Notes: a model not told the origin generated them from the letters alone. Positions 8,090-17,540 are shown, counted from the first letter of the stretch. The stretch is 52,049 nucleotides of DNA from an uncultured Ruminococcus sp. (GCA_900315975.1 ONBA01000017.1:1-52049), one strand, 5' to 3'. Numbers and translations are program-made.

Positions 8090-9184
8090 ATGAAAAAAAC
8101 AAAGTCTTTCATTGCTGCCGTTATGCTTATCACTGCTGCGGCGGCTTGTATTTTCAATGCGGACGCTGTAAAAGCAGGAACTGTCTGCGGAATCGAAAGG
8201 TGCCTTACGACAGTTATACCCTCCCTTTACGCGATGATGGCTGTGTCAGGACTGCTTCTGCACAGCGGCACTGTCTCCGCTGCCGGAAAATTCCTGCACA
8301 AAGCCGGCAGACTTTTTTTCGGTATGGACGGCGATATTTTTGCGATATTCCTCTTTTCTAATATTGCAGGCTACCCAGTAGGCGCAAAAATGCTGTTGTC
8401 GCTGTACCTCAGCGGCAGAATATCACGGCGTGACGCCGAATTACTGACCGGTATCTGCTTCGGAGCGGGTCCTGCATTCGTTTTCGGCTGTGCCGCCGGA
8501 CTATTCTACTCCCCTGCTTCTGCCGGTCTGCTGCTGATTCTCTCGTGCACCGCTTCAAACGTAATTCTTGCTTTTGCTGTTTCATTCTTTTTAAGAAAGC
8601 ACGGTAACGGACGTCCTCACACTGCCGGAGTCAGACTGCGCGCAGATATGCTCGCTGACTGCGTTTCTGCCGCCGGTCGGTCTATGGGCGAGATTTGCTT
8701 TGCTGTCGCAGCTTTTGCCGTCATTTCGTCACTTCTCGAATGTTTCGGAATTATCCCTGCCGCTGCTGAACTTCTCTCCTCCGCAACCGGAAGAGACTTA
8801 TCCTCTGCCACAGGAATCATCGGTTCCGTTATCGACGTCACTGCCGTAAGCAGTCTCCCTTGCGGCAACATGACACTCCTGCCGCCTGCTGCCGGTCTTG
8901 TCTCATTCGGCGGACTGTGTGTATTCATGCAGCTTTCGGCAATATACCGCGGTGAACTTTCGCTCGCTCCGGCTTTTTTGCTCCGTATTTGCGCCTCTGC
9001 GCTGAGCTTCGGCATTTGCAGAGTCCTGCTGCCGCATTTCTTTGTCGGAAAGACTGTATGTGCCGCAGCTATGCGTTCTCAGCTGCACCGCGGTGCTTCT
9101 CCTGTACCTTCTGTGCTGCTGATACTTATGACTGTCATGCTCTTTGCCGAATACTCGCGGATAAAGAAAAGCCACCGTTCCTGA
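8090..9184 (+). CDS. ylbJ: Sporulation integral membrane protein YlbJ-like
   Basis: A 364-residue polytopic membrane protein of the nucleoside-recognition/YlbJ type. Family signatures include TVIPSLYAMMAVSGLLL, the small-residue GYPVGAKMLLSLYLSGRIS segment, and FGAGPAFVFGCAAG. YlbJ is required for spore development in Bacillus. The start ATG 8090 is chosen because GGGTGATAATT precedes it, nearly the mirror image of the yqfC ribosome region; ATG 8069 would add seven residues but has no ribosome site. Only 41 bases separate it from the divergent yqfC start, so any promoters must overlap coding sequence. Confidence 0.83.
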   Translation: MKKTKSFIAAVMLITAAAACIFNADAVKAGTVCGIERCLTTVIPSLYAMMAVSGLLLHSGTVSAAGKFLHKAGRLFFGMDGDIFAIFLFSNIAGYPVGAKMLLSLYLSGRISRRDAELLTGICFGAGPAFVFGCAAGLFYSPASAGLLLILSCTASNVILAFAVSFFLRKHGNGRPHTAGVRLRADMLADCVSAAGRSMGEICFAVAAFAVISSLLECFGIIPAAAELLSSATGRDLSSATGIIGSVIDVTAVSSLPCGNMTLLPPAAGLVSFGGLCVFMQLSAIYRGELSLAPAFLLRICASALSFGICRVLLPHFFVGKTVCAAAMRSQLHRGASPVPSVLLILMTVMLFAEYSRIKKSHRS

Positions 9185-9228
9185 TGCAGATACCAATACA
9201 TAAATCTATACCTTTACCGGAAAAATTC

Positions 9229-9262
9229 TGAGGAGGAACCCTTGGGATAAGGTTCCTCCTCA
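9229..9262 (-). terminator. Terminator of the S41 peptidase gene
   Basis: A perfect 12-bp stem, TGAGGAGGAACC (9229-9240) with its complement (9251-9262), has a 10-base loop. On the minus strand it is followed by GAATTTTTCC, placing it about 50 bases after the peptidase stop. On the plus strand the T-run is missing, so it is a weaker stop for ylbJ. Confidence 0.75.
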
Positions 9263-9313
9263 ATAAAAGTATAAACTTATATATCAGTTCAGACATCAAA
9301 AACGATGGTTTTA

Positions 9314-11386
9314 TTATTCCTCAGATTCGAGAAATGTTACGATACCGTCCTTACCGCCTGTGGACCTGTAGCTGTAGTATGCAAGTATATCTGATGCGTC
9401 TCTTGAATCTACCTTGCTGTCGCCGTTTACGTCACTTGCCATTCTCTCAACATCTGTTATACCATCACCTGTTGCGAGTGCGGCATATGCACTGAGTACA
9501 AAAGTGGCATCCTTTGAATCTATCTTTGTATCGTTATTTGGGTCACCAAGCATATAAACTGCCTGGTTGTAGAACTTTGCAAATGCTCTGCTTACCTCAT
9601 AGGGGTCAAATGCTGTTGAGAAGTCCTTTACAGTCGCACCTGTTTCTTCGTCAGTTGAATTTATAACATAGTTGAAATCAGGTTCTGTTCCTGCATCGAT
9701 ATTCTCGCCTTTATGATTTGCAAATCTGATCTTTGCTGATGAAATCGTTATAGGCATACCGTCAGCTGTCATGTAAGTCATTACACTGCATGAGCCGCCT
9801 CCGGACTTCTCGCCAAGAATAAGTATCTGCGAGTCTCTTGCATCTGATGGAAGAATATTAGCAGATGAGAATGAACATCTTGATGTCAGGACACCAAAGT
9901 TGAGGTCAAATTTAAGATTATTGTCTGCATCGTCAAATTTACCGTCGAGATTTTTGTCGGCTGTATAAAATGTTGTTGTCTTTACTCCAAGTCTTACATT
10001 TTCATTTACAGAAGTTTTCTGATCAGCCATAATTGCCATCATATACTGCTCTACAGGAATAAGTCCGCCACCGTTTGTAGAAATATCTACTACGAAATTC
10101 TTGATAGCAGGGTTCTTGTCTGCCTTTACTACACAGTCATAAAATGCTGAAACAATATCGGCTGGACGCTCGCCCTCACCTTTGTAATATGCAGTCCAGC
10201 CTGCCAAATCACACGACATAAAGCTGTCGAACGAGAAATAAGCCGTATCGCCCTCCTCGATATATCTGTATAATACAGGTGCAGTCTCTTCGCCCATTAA
10301 CGCCGTTCTTGCGGCAATTGCTCCCATTGCAGAAGCATTATTCATATCATTATCTTCAAATAAATCTGAAGCAAGCTGATAGCCTCCATGGCTTAAGAAT
10401 CCATCAATAGCCGGTTTGGTCAAATCGTTTGGAAGAAGTCCGAAACCTGTAGAAGCAATAGTTGTATGACCGCCGTCCCAGAGATAACCTTCAAGCTCGA
10501 CAAGTCCCAGAAGGTACTCCTTGTAATCAGTTGAGAGAAGGTGACTTCTTACAAGCTTTGTATCTGTGTTTGTCTCGGCAAGTGTTTTATCAAGTCCCTT
10601 TTCTGCTATTATATCGTTAAGAGGGATTCTTCCGGGGTAGCCGTATTCGCTGTCGAATGTACGGCAAAGCTCAAAGTAATTATACTTTACAAGGTCAGCA
10701 GGTCTGCCGTTTTCAATCATATTATTCGCATATTCCTGTGCCTTCTGCATTGTGAGTACAGAGTTTCTTGTAAAGCTGGGGTCTAGCATATTTACAAAAG
10801 CGATAGAGTCCTGACAGTATACACCGTCAAGTATGTCACCTGTAAAAATGTTGCATATCGTTGGTGCAGGCATCCATATCTCATTGTCATCGCCGTAGAT
10901 ATCTATATTGTAAGACGCAAAGTCAATGGTCATGGGCTTGGGGTCACCCTCAGTTTTTACATCCGTACTATTTACAAACAATTCTACAAGACCGCTATCT
11001 TCGCTGAGTTCAGCTGTCGGGCGGAAAAATGCCTCATATTCTGCGGATTCAAGAGTATCACTGTTTACATCTATAGTTGCTGTTGCTCCGATGGGAGTTG
11101 TAACGGTATACTTGCCCTTTTCGCCCTTTATCTCAAGTGCATCGCCGGAATAGTTTTTATAGTAATCAGAAATCTTTATATAGGGTACATTCGGCATATC
11201 CTCGTAGAATCTGCACTCTATATCGACCTTGTTATCAAGCGAATAAACATAAGCCGGTATAGTACCCTTTGTAAATGTATTTTCCTTAGCTGAATCAGCA
11301 GCAAATGCAGCGGCCTGTGAAAAAGGAAGTGCACCTGCAGTGATGAGCATTGCAGAAATACCTGCAAAAGATTTTCTTAATTTCAT
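9314..11386 (-). CDS. Secreted S41-family peptidase with C-terminal type I dockerin
   Basis: A 690-residue protein. Residues 1-30 form a signal peptide (basic KLRKS, hydrophobic core, AAAFAA). A large N-terminal region of unrecognised type follows. The C-terminal processing peptidase (S41) core shows the FVVDISTNGGG motif (431-441), the serine region CSFSSAN (504-510) expected to hold the nucleophile, and ILGEKSGGGS (522-532). Residues 613-675 are a dockerin with two calcium loops of the form DxNxDxxxDxxD: D615/N617/D619/D623/D626 and D652/N654/D656/D660/D663. The dockerin should attach it to a cohesin on a cellulosome or cell-surface scaffold. AGGAGG precedes ATG 11386. Its substrate is unknown. 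Confidence 0.9.
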   Translation of the reverse strand: MKLRKSFAGISAMLITAGALPFSQAAAFAADSAKENTFTKGTIPAYVYSLDNKVDIECRFYEDMPNVPYIKISDYYKNYSGDALEIKGEKGKYTVTTPIGATATIDVNSDTLESAEYEAFFRPTAELSEDSGLVELFVNSTDVKTEGDPKPMTIDFASYNIDIYGDDNEIWMPAPTICNIFTGDILDGVYCQDSIAFVNMLDPSFTRNSVLTMQKAQEYANNMIENGRPADLVKYNYFELCRTFDSEYGYPGRIPLNDIIAEKGLDKTLAETNTDTKLVRSHLLSTDYKEYLLGLVELEGYLWDGGHTTIASTGFGLLPNDLTKPAIDGFLSHGGYQLASDLFEDNDMNNASAMGAIAARTALMGEETAPVLYRYIEEGDTAYFSFDSFMSCDLAGWTAYYKGEGERPADIVSAFYDCVVKADKNPAIKNFVVDISTNGGGLIPVEQYMMAIMADQKTSVNENVRLGVKTTTFYTADKNLDGKFDDADNNLKFDLNFGVLTSRCSFSSANILPSDARDSQILILGEKSGGGSCSVMTYMTADGMPITISSAKIRFANHKGENIDAGTEPDFNYVINSTDEETGATVKDFSTAFDPYEVSRAFAKFYNQAVYMLGDPNNDTKIDSKDATFVLSAYAALATGDGITDVERMASDVNGDSKVDSRDASDILAYYSYRSTGGKDGIVTFLESEE

Positions 11387-11437
11387 TATAAGCCTCCTAA
11401 ATGTATAATAGATATTGAAATTTAATATCTGTATATT

Positions 11438-11466
11438 ATGATATCATATCGCATATTTCTTGTCAA
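11438..11466 (-). promoter_or_regulatory. Promoter of the dockerin peptidase gene
   Basis: On the minus strand TTGACA, 17 bases, TATCAT, extended by TGA. The leader is about 45 nt. Confidence 0.7.
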
Positions 11467-11503
11467 GTCAAAAATAGCTAAACGCTACAATTTTTAATAA
11501 TAA

Positions 11504-11532
11504 AAGGCAGCATACCTCACATATGCTGCCTT
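11504..11532 (-). terminator. Terminator of the lipoprotein gene
   Basis: An 11-bp perfect stem (11504-11514 with 11522-11532) is followed on the minus strand by TTATTATTAAAAATT, about 20 bases after the lipoprotein stop. Confidence 0.75.
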
Positions 11533-11552
11533 AAATCATTTCTGATTAAGTT

Positions 11553-12506
11553 TTATTCTGCCATTTTTGAAGTCTCTGCTATCGCTTCCTCTGCCTGTTT
11601 CTGCGCCTCAGCCGCTATTTTCTCGCCCTCGGCAATCCCTGACGCTATGATCTTGTCTATATCGTCTTCAGTGCTGAGAGTTGTATCAGCCGCTTCTGCT
11701 GAGTCTGTTGATTCTTCCGCAGACTCTCCGGCTGTTTTTTCAATGGGGAGAGATTTTCCGTCGCTGTCAAGGAAAACGATGTTGTCGATATACATATTTC
11801 CCTCGTTCTGAGCGCCCCATCTCATTATCTGCATAACTGCTTCGTCCATGCTTTCGTCCCAGCATTCGCCGCTGTCTGCAAGCAGGAACTTGAATGTAAC
11901 GTGTGATGCGCCCGACATTTCAAAGTTGTACTCGCCGCCGCTCCATTCTTTGAACTCGCACCATTTGTCGCCGGCAACGTTTGCACCGCCGCCTCCGCCT
12001 ATCCAGCCGGGAGCTTTCAGCTTTTCGCCGTCCTCATTTTCGTAGTCTTCGGCAGTAGCGTCAGCGTAGACATCAAGTTCAATTGAGCGTACCTTTGCAA
12101 GGTTTTCCGGTGAAAGGAGCTTTACCGCGTCAATTTTTATCTTCTGAACAGTTCCGTCGGCAAAGTTTGTACCGCTGTCTTTGAATCTGAGCATTTTATT
12201 TCCTTCTACCTCGGCAATCTCAAGAGTTCCCTTTGCTGAGTCAACGTCGTCCTCGTTCACAGAAGCGAATGAGAAGTCGCCGTCGTCAAAGGTTATCGCA
12301 TTCGGGTCGTCGCAGTCAACAGGGTGAGGCGGCTCAGGCTCGGTTGAAGGCTCGGTAGTCTCCTCTGCTGTTGAAGCAGTAGTCGAAGCCGCTGTTGTTG
12401 ACTCCTTATTCTCCGATTTTTCGCCTTTATCTGAACCCGCACAGCCTGTCATAGCCGCTGCGATAGTAAGTGCCATTGCACCCGAAATTATTCTTCTATA
12501 GTCCAT
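11553..12506 (-). CDS. Secreted lipoprotein with a probable beta-sandwich domain
   Basis: A 317-residue lipoprotein. The signal peptide ends in the lipobox MTGC, with the cysteine at residue 22. A Ser/Thr/Glu-rich linker runs to about residue 60. The domain at about 68-255 is rich in aromatic, glycine and beta-strand patterns (SIELDVYADA, GWIGGGGGANVAG, NMYIDNIVFLDSDG). The closing IDNIxFLD strand is common in carbohydrate-binding jelly-roll modules, so glycan binding is a reasonable guess, not a proven match. The tail (about 285-315) is a charged, Ala/Glu/Lys-rich helix. It has its own promoter and terminator. GGAG precedes the ATG. Confidence 0.85.
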   Translation of the reverse strand: MDYRRIISGAMALTIAAAMTGCAGSDKGEKSENKESTTAASTTASTAEETTEPSTEPEPPHPVDCDDPNAITFDDGDFSFASVNEDDVDSAKGTLEIAEVEGNKMLRFKDSGTNFADGTVQKIKIDAVKLLSPENLAKVRSIELDVYADATAEDYENEDGEKLKAPGWIGGGGGANVAGDKWCEFKEWSGGEYNFEMSGASHVTFKFLLADSGECWDESMDEAVMQIMRWGAQNEGNMYIDNIVFLDSDGKSLPIEKTAGESAEESTDSAEAADTTLSTEDDIDKIIASGIAEGEKIAAEAQKQAEEAIAETSKMAE

Positions 12507-12543
12507 TTTATCATCTCCGTTTTTCCGTATGAATTATGTCATA

Positions 12544-12572
12544 ATTTTACCATAAATACTGCTGATTGTAAA
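12544..12572 (-). promoter_or_regulatory. Promoter of the lipoprotein gene
   Basis: On the minus strand TTTACA, 17 bases, TAAAAT with an extended TGG. It lies between the mfd stop and the lipoprotein start, making the lipoprotein a separate unit. Confidence 0.65.
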
Positions 12573-12592
12573 CTGTGATTATGCACAACGTA

Positions 12593-15500
12593 TCAGCCGG
12601 TTATATGTGCATTTTTACTATCTTCCGACACCGCTGAATTGATTATCCCTACAACTTCCTTCATCATATCAAACGGCAGTTTTTTCGGGTCTATCTTCAC
12701 CGATACGTATGACTTTCCAGAGCCGTTGAACGTTATTTTACCCTTGTATGCCGCCGAAAGTGCACTTATCTGGTCTATCGTCAGGTACTCCGTGTAGAAG
12801 TACATTTGTGCGTTTTTCTGCGATATTTCCGTGATTCCGAGATGTGCTGCGGTATTTCTCAGCAGTGACACCTCGATAAGTCCGAGTACCGACTTCGGCG
12901 GTTCACCGTAACGGTCGATAAGCTCGTCAACAAGGTCGAATTTGTCCTCGTCGCGTGTGACGTTCATTATCTTGCGGTAGAGGTCGATACGCTGATTCAG
13001 GCTTGAAATGTACTTTTCGGGAATGTGCGCATCGATCTGTATATCAACAAGACACTCCGGCACTTTTTCCGGCTTTTCGCCTTTTTCCTCCGCTATAGCC
13101 TCAGACAGGAGCTGTAAATACATATCGTATCCGACTGCTTCCATGTGTCCATGCTGACTGCCGCCGAGTATACTTCCTGCTCCGCGTATCTCAAGGTCAC
13201 GGAGAGCTATGCGGAATCCGCTTCCGAACTGCGTGAACTCCTTCATAGCATTCAGTCGCTTGGTCGCAATTTCCGTCAATACCTTGTCTCTGCGATAGGT
13301 GAAATACGCGTAGCCGCGGCGGTTGGAGCGTCCTACTCTTCCGCGGAGCTGATACAGCTGAGAGAGTCCGAAGCGGTCGGAATCCTCGATAATCAGCGTG
13401 TTAACGTTCGGTACGTCAACTCCGGTCTCGATAATGGTGGTGCAGACGAGAATGTCTATCTCATGCTCAACGAGCTGTTCCCATATGTCACTCATCTCGT
13501 CCTCACTCATCTGTCCGTGTGCATACGCGATACGCGCATCGGGCAGAAATTCCTGCAAACGTGCCGCACACGCCTGAATAGTCTCTACGCGGTTGTGGAT
13601 ATAGTATACCTGTCCGCCGCGGCGGAGTTCACGTACTATCGCCTGAACTATCGTACCTGCATTGTACTCGATAACATAGGTCTGAACCGGATATCTGTCC
13701 TGCGGCGGCTCTTCAAGTACCGACATATCGCGTATTCCGCTCATCGCCATGTTGAGAGTTCGCGGGATAGGTGTCGCCGAGAGCATGAGTACATCAACAC
13801 CGGTAAAACTCTCCTTGAATTTTTCCTTGTGCGCAACACCGAAACGCTGTTCCTCGTCGATTATCGCGAGTCCGAGGTCGCGGAAAACGACGCTCTTCTG
13901 AATGATTTTATGAGTGCCGATAAGCAGGTCTATCTTGCCCTGTTTGAGCTTCTTGATTATCTCGGTCTGCTGACGCGGTGTACGGTAGCGGCTGAGCAGT
14001 TCGACGTTTACCGGAAAATGCTCGAAACGGCGCAGTGCTGTCTGATAGTGCTGATATGCGAGAACTGTCGTAGGTGCGAGAAGTGCGCACTGCTTGCCTG
14101 CAAGTATACACTTCATCGCCGCACGGAGAGCAACCTCGGTCTTGCCGAATCCGACATCTCCGCAGAGAAGCCGCTCCATAGGTCTGCCGCGCTCCATGTC
14201 GGACTTTATCTCCGCAATTGCATTAAGCTGGTCATCTGTCTCTACGTATGGGAAACGTTCCTCGAAATCACGCTGTATCTCGTCATCGGGATAAAATGCG
14301 AATCCTACACTCTTCTCACGCTTTGCATAGAGTGCTATCAGCTCGTGTGCCATGTCCTTTACGGCACGCTTTACGTTGCTTCTTGTACGCTGCCACTCTC
14401 CGGAGCTGAGTTTGTTCAGCTTAACACCGCTGTCGTCACGCGGTCCGATGTACTTCGACACCATGTCAAGCTGAGTTACCGGTATATAAAGCTTATCCGT
14501 GCCTGCGTACTGTATAGTTATGTAGTCCTTGGTAACTCCGTCGAATTCGAGCTTGCGTATACCGATGAAACGTCCGATACCGTGGCTCGAATGTACTACA
14601 AGGTCGCCCTCCGCGATATCCGCGAGACTGCGTATCTCCTCAGCCTTGTTTTTCTTCTTCCGCTTTTTCCTGCGGACTGAGTCCATAGACCGTCCCTGCG
14701 TGATTAGTACCGTTTTATTCTCGGGGTACTCGAATCCGCCGCTGAGACTTCCCGACATGAGGTACACTCTGCCGTATCCGGCATCTGTCTCGTCGGAAGC
14801 AAGGTCGCAGGGGATACCGTTGTCAGCGAGGTCCTGCTGGATTATCGGAAGTGTCTTTTCACTTCCGGCACAGAGTATTATGCGGTATTTCCGGCTTATA
14901 TAGTCGGAAACGTCCTCAATAAGCTGTTTCAGCTCACCGCCCCATGAGGCTGTCTGCATCGCTTCAAAGCTTACAAGCCGCTTGTACTCGATTCGCTCGC
15001 CGCCCTGTAGGAAATTGCTCAGATAAAGACAATTCCGCTTTTCGGCGATGTGCTGTATTTTCGCAAGTTCAAGGCAGTAGCCGTCAAGTCCCTTGCAGAG
15101 CTGACCGTCCTCCATGAGTATCTTTACGTCCTCATTGTAACGCGACATTATACCGTTAGCAGAGTCAAGGATTCCCGAATAATCGCTGAAAAGGACAGTT
15201 CCGTCAATGTAGTCGAAAACTGTCGACTGCTCACCGTAAACAAGCGGATAGTACTTCATTCCGTGCGCAAGTATCTCCCCCGCCCTCAAACGGCGAACAT
15301 CTGCACCAAGGTGCTCACGGACAAGCTCCATGCGCTTTCCGCGGACACGCTTGCAAAGTTCCTCGATTTTGTCTGCAAGTTCATTCCCGTCGTAGAGTAT
15401 CTCTCCGGCAGGCGATATTTCAGCTTTTTCGGGGTGTACATCAGTACGGCGCTGAGTATCTGTCTCAAACTCGGATATAGTCTCTATCTCGTCACCCCAT

Positions 15501-16081
15501 AGCTCGATACGAAGCGGTTTATCCGCCTGCACAGGGAAAATGTCGATGATGTCGCCGCGCACCGAAAACTGCGACGCTCCCTCAACCTTTTCACTGCGCT
15601 GATAACCGCTCCTTGTGAGTGCGAGACACAGCTTGTCGCGGTCGACTGTATCGCCCTCGGCAAGCTCGATTCCTGCCGCAATCAGCACTCCTACAGGGAT
15701 TACAGGCTGCATTACGGCTTCTATACTCGCACATACCGTCCGGCAGCTGCCCTTCGCTGCACGAGCAAGTGCCGATACGCGCATATACTCATACTCGCGG
15801 TTTGCACTGTCTACCGGTGTAAAAACGAGTTCCTTCGACGGGAATAGTACGGCAGTCTCACTCCCCGACATCATGTTTATATCGTCGCAAAGCTTTTTTG
15901 CCTCGGCTTCACTTCCGGTTATGACAAGGTCAACCTTGCCCGTATTTACTGCGGAAATGAGCTGTGCCCTGTGTATATGCGAAAGACCCGTCACGGAGAC
16001 GGGTGAAATGTTCTTATCAAGAGCCTCACGGATACTCTTGTAACCGGAAAGCTCACTAAATGTTTCCTTGAAAATCTTCAT
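12593..16081 (-). CDS. mfd: Transcription-repair coupling factor Mfd
   Basis: A 1162-residue protein of normal Mfd length. The order is a UvrB-like N-terminal module, an RNA-polymerase-interacting region (SSHGIGRFIGI onward, about residue 500), an SF2 translocase with Walker A GDVGFGKTEVA (about residue 640) and DEEQRFGV (about 740), and a C-terminal TRCF domain. The protein removes RNA polymerase stalled at lesions and recruits UvrA. It is preceded by pth with a 77-bp gap, the order common in Firmicutes, and is probably cotranscribed. The ribosome site is weak. A long antisense open frame inside it is a codon-bias shadow. Confidence 0.97.
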   Translation of the reverse strand: MKIFKETFSELSGYKSIREALDKNISPVSVTGLSHIHRAQLISAVNTGKVDLVITGSEAEAKKLCDDINMMSGSETAVLFPSKELVFTPVDSANREYEYMRVSALARAAKGSCRTVCASIEAVMQPVIPVGVLIAAGIELAEGDTVDRDKLCLALTRSGYQRSEKVEGASQFSVRGDIIDIFPVQADKPLRIELWGDEIETISEFETDTQRRTDVHPEKAEISPAGEILYDGNELADKIEELCKRVRGKRMELVREHLGADVRRLRAGEILAHGMKYYPLVYGEQSTVFDYIDGTVLFSDYSGILDSANGIMSRYNEDVKILMEDGQLCKGLDGYCLELAKIQHIAEKRNCLYLSNFLQGGERIEYKRLVSFEAMQTASWGGELKQLIEDVSDYISRKYRIILCAGSEKTLPIIQQDLADNGIPCDLASDETDAGYGRVYLMSGSLSGGFEYPENKTVLITQGRSMDSVRRKKRKKKNKAEEIRSLADIAEGDLVVHSSHGIGRFIGIRKLEFDGVTKDYITIQYAGTDKLYIPVTQLDMVSKYIGPRDDSGVKLNKLSSGEWQRTRSNVKRAVKDMAHELIALYAKREKSVGFAFYPDDEIQRDFEERFPYVETDDQLNAIAEIKSDMERGRPMERLLCGDVGFGKTEVALRAAMKCILAGKQCALLAPTTVLAYQHYQTALRRFEHFPVNVELLSRYRTPRQQTEIIKKLKQGKIDLLIGTHKIIQKSVVFRDLGLAIIDEEQRFGVAHKEKFKESFTGVDVLMLSATPIPRTLNMAMSGIRDMSVLEEPPQDRYPVQTYVIEYNAGTIVQAIVRELRRGGQVYYIHNRVETIQACAARLQEFLPDARIAYAHGQMSEDEMSDIWEQLVEHEIDILVCTTIIETGVDVPNVNTLIIEDSDRFGLSQLYQLRGRVGRSNRRGYAYFTYRRDKVLTEIATKRLNAMKEFTQFGSGFRIALRDLEIRGAGSILGGSQHGHMEAVGYDMYLQLLSEAIAEEKGEKPEKVPECLVDIQIDAHIPEKYISSLNQRIDLYRKIMNVTRDEDKFDLVDELIDRYGEPPKSVLGLIEVSLLRNTAAHLGITEISQKNAQMYFYTEYLTIDQISALSAAYKGKITFNGSGKSYVSVKIDPKKLPFDMMKEVVGIINSAVSEDSKNAHITG

Positions 16082-16158
16082 ACTGCACCAACTGTAAAAT
16101 TCATAATCATGGTCCCGGAATGTGAAATCATATCATAAAATGAGCCGCATTCATCATG

Positions 16159-16785
16159 TCATGAATTGTATTTGTTCATTGCCTCGTCGGTCTTGCCCTG
16201 TACCATGAGTTTAACGCACTCGCAGGCATTGTCGGCGGCTTCCTTGAGTTTATCAGCATCTTCCTTTTTAAACTTGCCGAGTACCCATTTTGCGAGGTCG
16301 TAGTCGGGGTGAGGCTTCTTGCCTACACCCATTTTGATACGCTCAAAATCGTCGCGTCCGGTAAGTTCGATAATGCTTCTCATACCGTTGTGTCCGCCGT
16401 GGCTGCCCTTTCTTCTTATGCGAAGCTTGCCGGGGGCGAGGGAGATATCGTCATATATTACAATGAGATTAGCGGCATCTATCTTATAAAACTCAAGTGC
16501 CTGCACCACTGATTCACCGCTGTTGTTCATGTATGTAGTGGGTTTCAGCAGCAGACAGCGCTTTCCGCCGATAGTTGCCTCCGCAGTCTTACCCTTGAAG
16601 CGGAGCCGGTCGATAGTGACACCAGCCTGTTCAGCGAGTGTATCTATAGTAAAAAATCCGGCATTGTGCCTTGTACCCTCGTACTCCATTCCGGGGTTGC
16701 CGAGACCGGCTATCACATATTCTATTTTACCGCCTGCGGCTGTCGAACCAGCGGAAATGCGGTCGAACACATCAAAAATACTCAT
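16159..16785 (-). CDS. pth: Peptidyl-tRNA hydrolase
   Basis: A 208-residue enzyme that cleaves peptidyl-tRNA released from ribosomes. The bacterial Pth signatures are GLGNPGMEYEGTRHNAGF, holding the catalytic His, then KPTTYMNNSG and the GSHGGHNGMRSI block. It carries about 20 extra N-terminal residues compared with most Pth. The ATG at 16785 has AAGGAG upstream, so the extension is probably real. Its promoter at 16817-16845 touches a long hairpin. It leads into mfd. Confidence 0.96.
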   Translation of the reverse strand: MSIFDVFDRISAGSTAAGGKIEYVIAGLGNPGMEYEGTRHNAGFFTIDTLAEQAGVTIDRLRFKGKTAEATIGGKRCLLLKPTTYMNNSGESVVQALEFYKIDAANLIVIYDDISLAPGKLRIRRKGSHGGHNGMRSIIELTGRDDFERIKMGVGKKPHPDYDLAKWVLGKFKKEDADKLKEAADNACECVKLMVQGKTDEAMNKYNS

Positions 16786-16816
16786 TAAAAACGCTCCTTA
16801 GTAATATTACATATTC

Positions 16817-16845
16817 ATTATACCACAAAATATAAAAAATAGCAA
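16817..16845 (-). promoter_or_regulatory. Promoter of pth-mfd
   Basis: On the minus strand TTGCTA, 17 bases, TATAAT with an extended TGG. It shares TTGCTA-N17-TATAAT with metG and with the gene at 4050. Confidence 0.8.
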
Positions 16846-16902
16846 ATGAAAAGACGTTCTTCACTGACACCCTCTCAATAGTCAGTGAAGAACGTCTTTC
16901 AT
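16846..16902 (-). terminator. Long hairpin terminator just upstream of the pth promoter
   Basis: A stem of 22 bp with one bulged base (16846-16868 with 16881-16902) and a 12-base loop. On the minus strand it runs into TTTTCATTTGCTATTTTTT, typical of intrinsic termination. On the plus strand no T-run follows. It would end a minus-strand transcript coming from the gene-free region 16903-17574. Confidence 0.7.
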
Positions 16903-17540
16903 TACCGTATATACGCACCCTCTATACGTATAAACAGTTTTGCAGCAGGTACAGAACCGAAGTACCCATATAGTCGTATGCTAAGGCGGAACGTATTCAA
17001 AACGTTTAAACTGTTTAAAGCTGAATTTAGGCGATTAAACATATTATAGGCATTAATGTTTAATAAACAGCTGTATTGCTTGAATGTTTGCTACAACATA
17101 AAGTAAGTTCACATCCGGCGGAGTTTAAAACCGGAAAGCATTACGTTGACTATAATTGCTGCAGATCACAGGACACAATAAAATTCGTAATTATTGTGTT
17201 GCGGAGCGGATATTAACCGTTCCGACATTTGTATTATAAAATAAACGGACGAGATAATCAACAGATTATATTGCTGATTTTTAGGACTATATTGCTCAAA
17301 TGATAGCTTACGTTTTAATTTAATATTCTGTAAATATAATATATATTATAATTTATCTACAGTTAGTTCATATATGCAGTTTTTGTACTGTATATAGATA
17401 AATTAAAACATAGTATCATATTCCAGAACCGCGTAACAGCGCTGTTTCAGTGCTTCAGAGCACATTATGTCCTCTCATTTGTTTTTTTAACATCACAAAA
17501 TAACAGGTCATTAAACCGGCATTTTTTAATATCATAAAAA
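16846..17540 (-). ncRNA. Candidate ~690-nt structured non-coding RNA
   Basis: This 870-bp gap has no open frame of 60 codons. A minus-strand promoter-like pair, TTGTTA-N16-TATAGT (17547-17574), stands at one end and a strong minus-strand terminator (16846-16902) at the other. Between them are several inverted repeats: GTGCT/AGCAC (17450-17463), the palindrome AACAGCGCTGTT (17435-17446), a 14+10-base pair set (17350-17404), a 9-bp stem (17173-17199), CGGAGCGG/CCGTTCCG (17202-17224), TCCGG/CCGGA (17114-17135) and GGTAC/GTACC (16948-16966). The upstream gene has its own terminator at 17614-17643. No known RNA family could be recognised by eye. Confidence 0.4.

Noticed and set aside
13145..14680. 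A 511-codon open frame on the plus strand inside mfd
   Set aside because: It is antisense to a full-length conserved gene, lacks a ribosome site, and its composition follows the codon bias of mfd.
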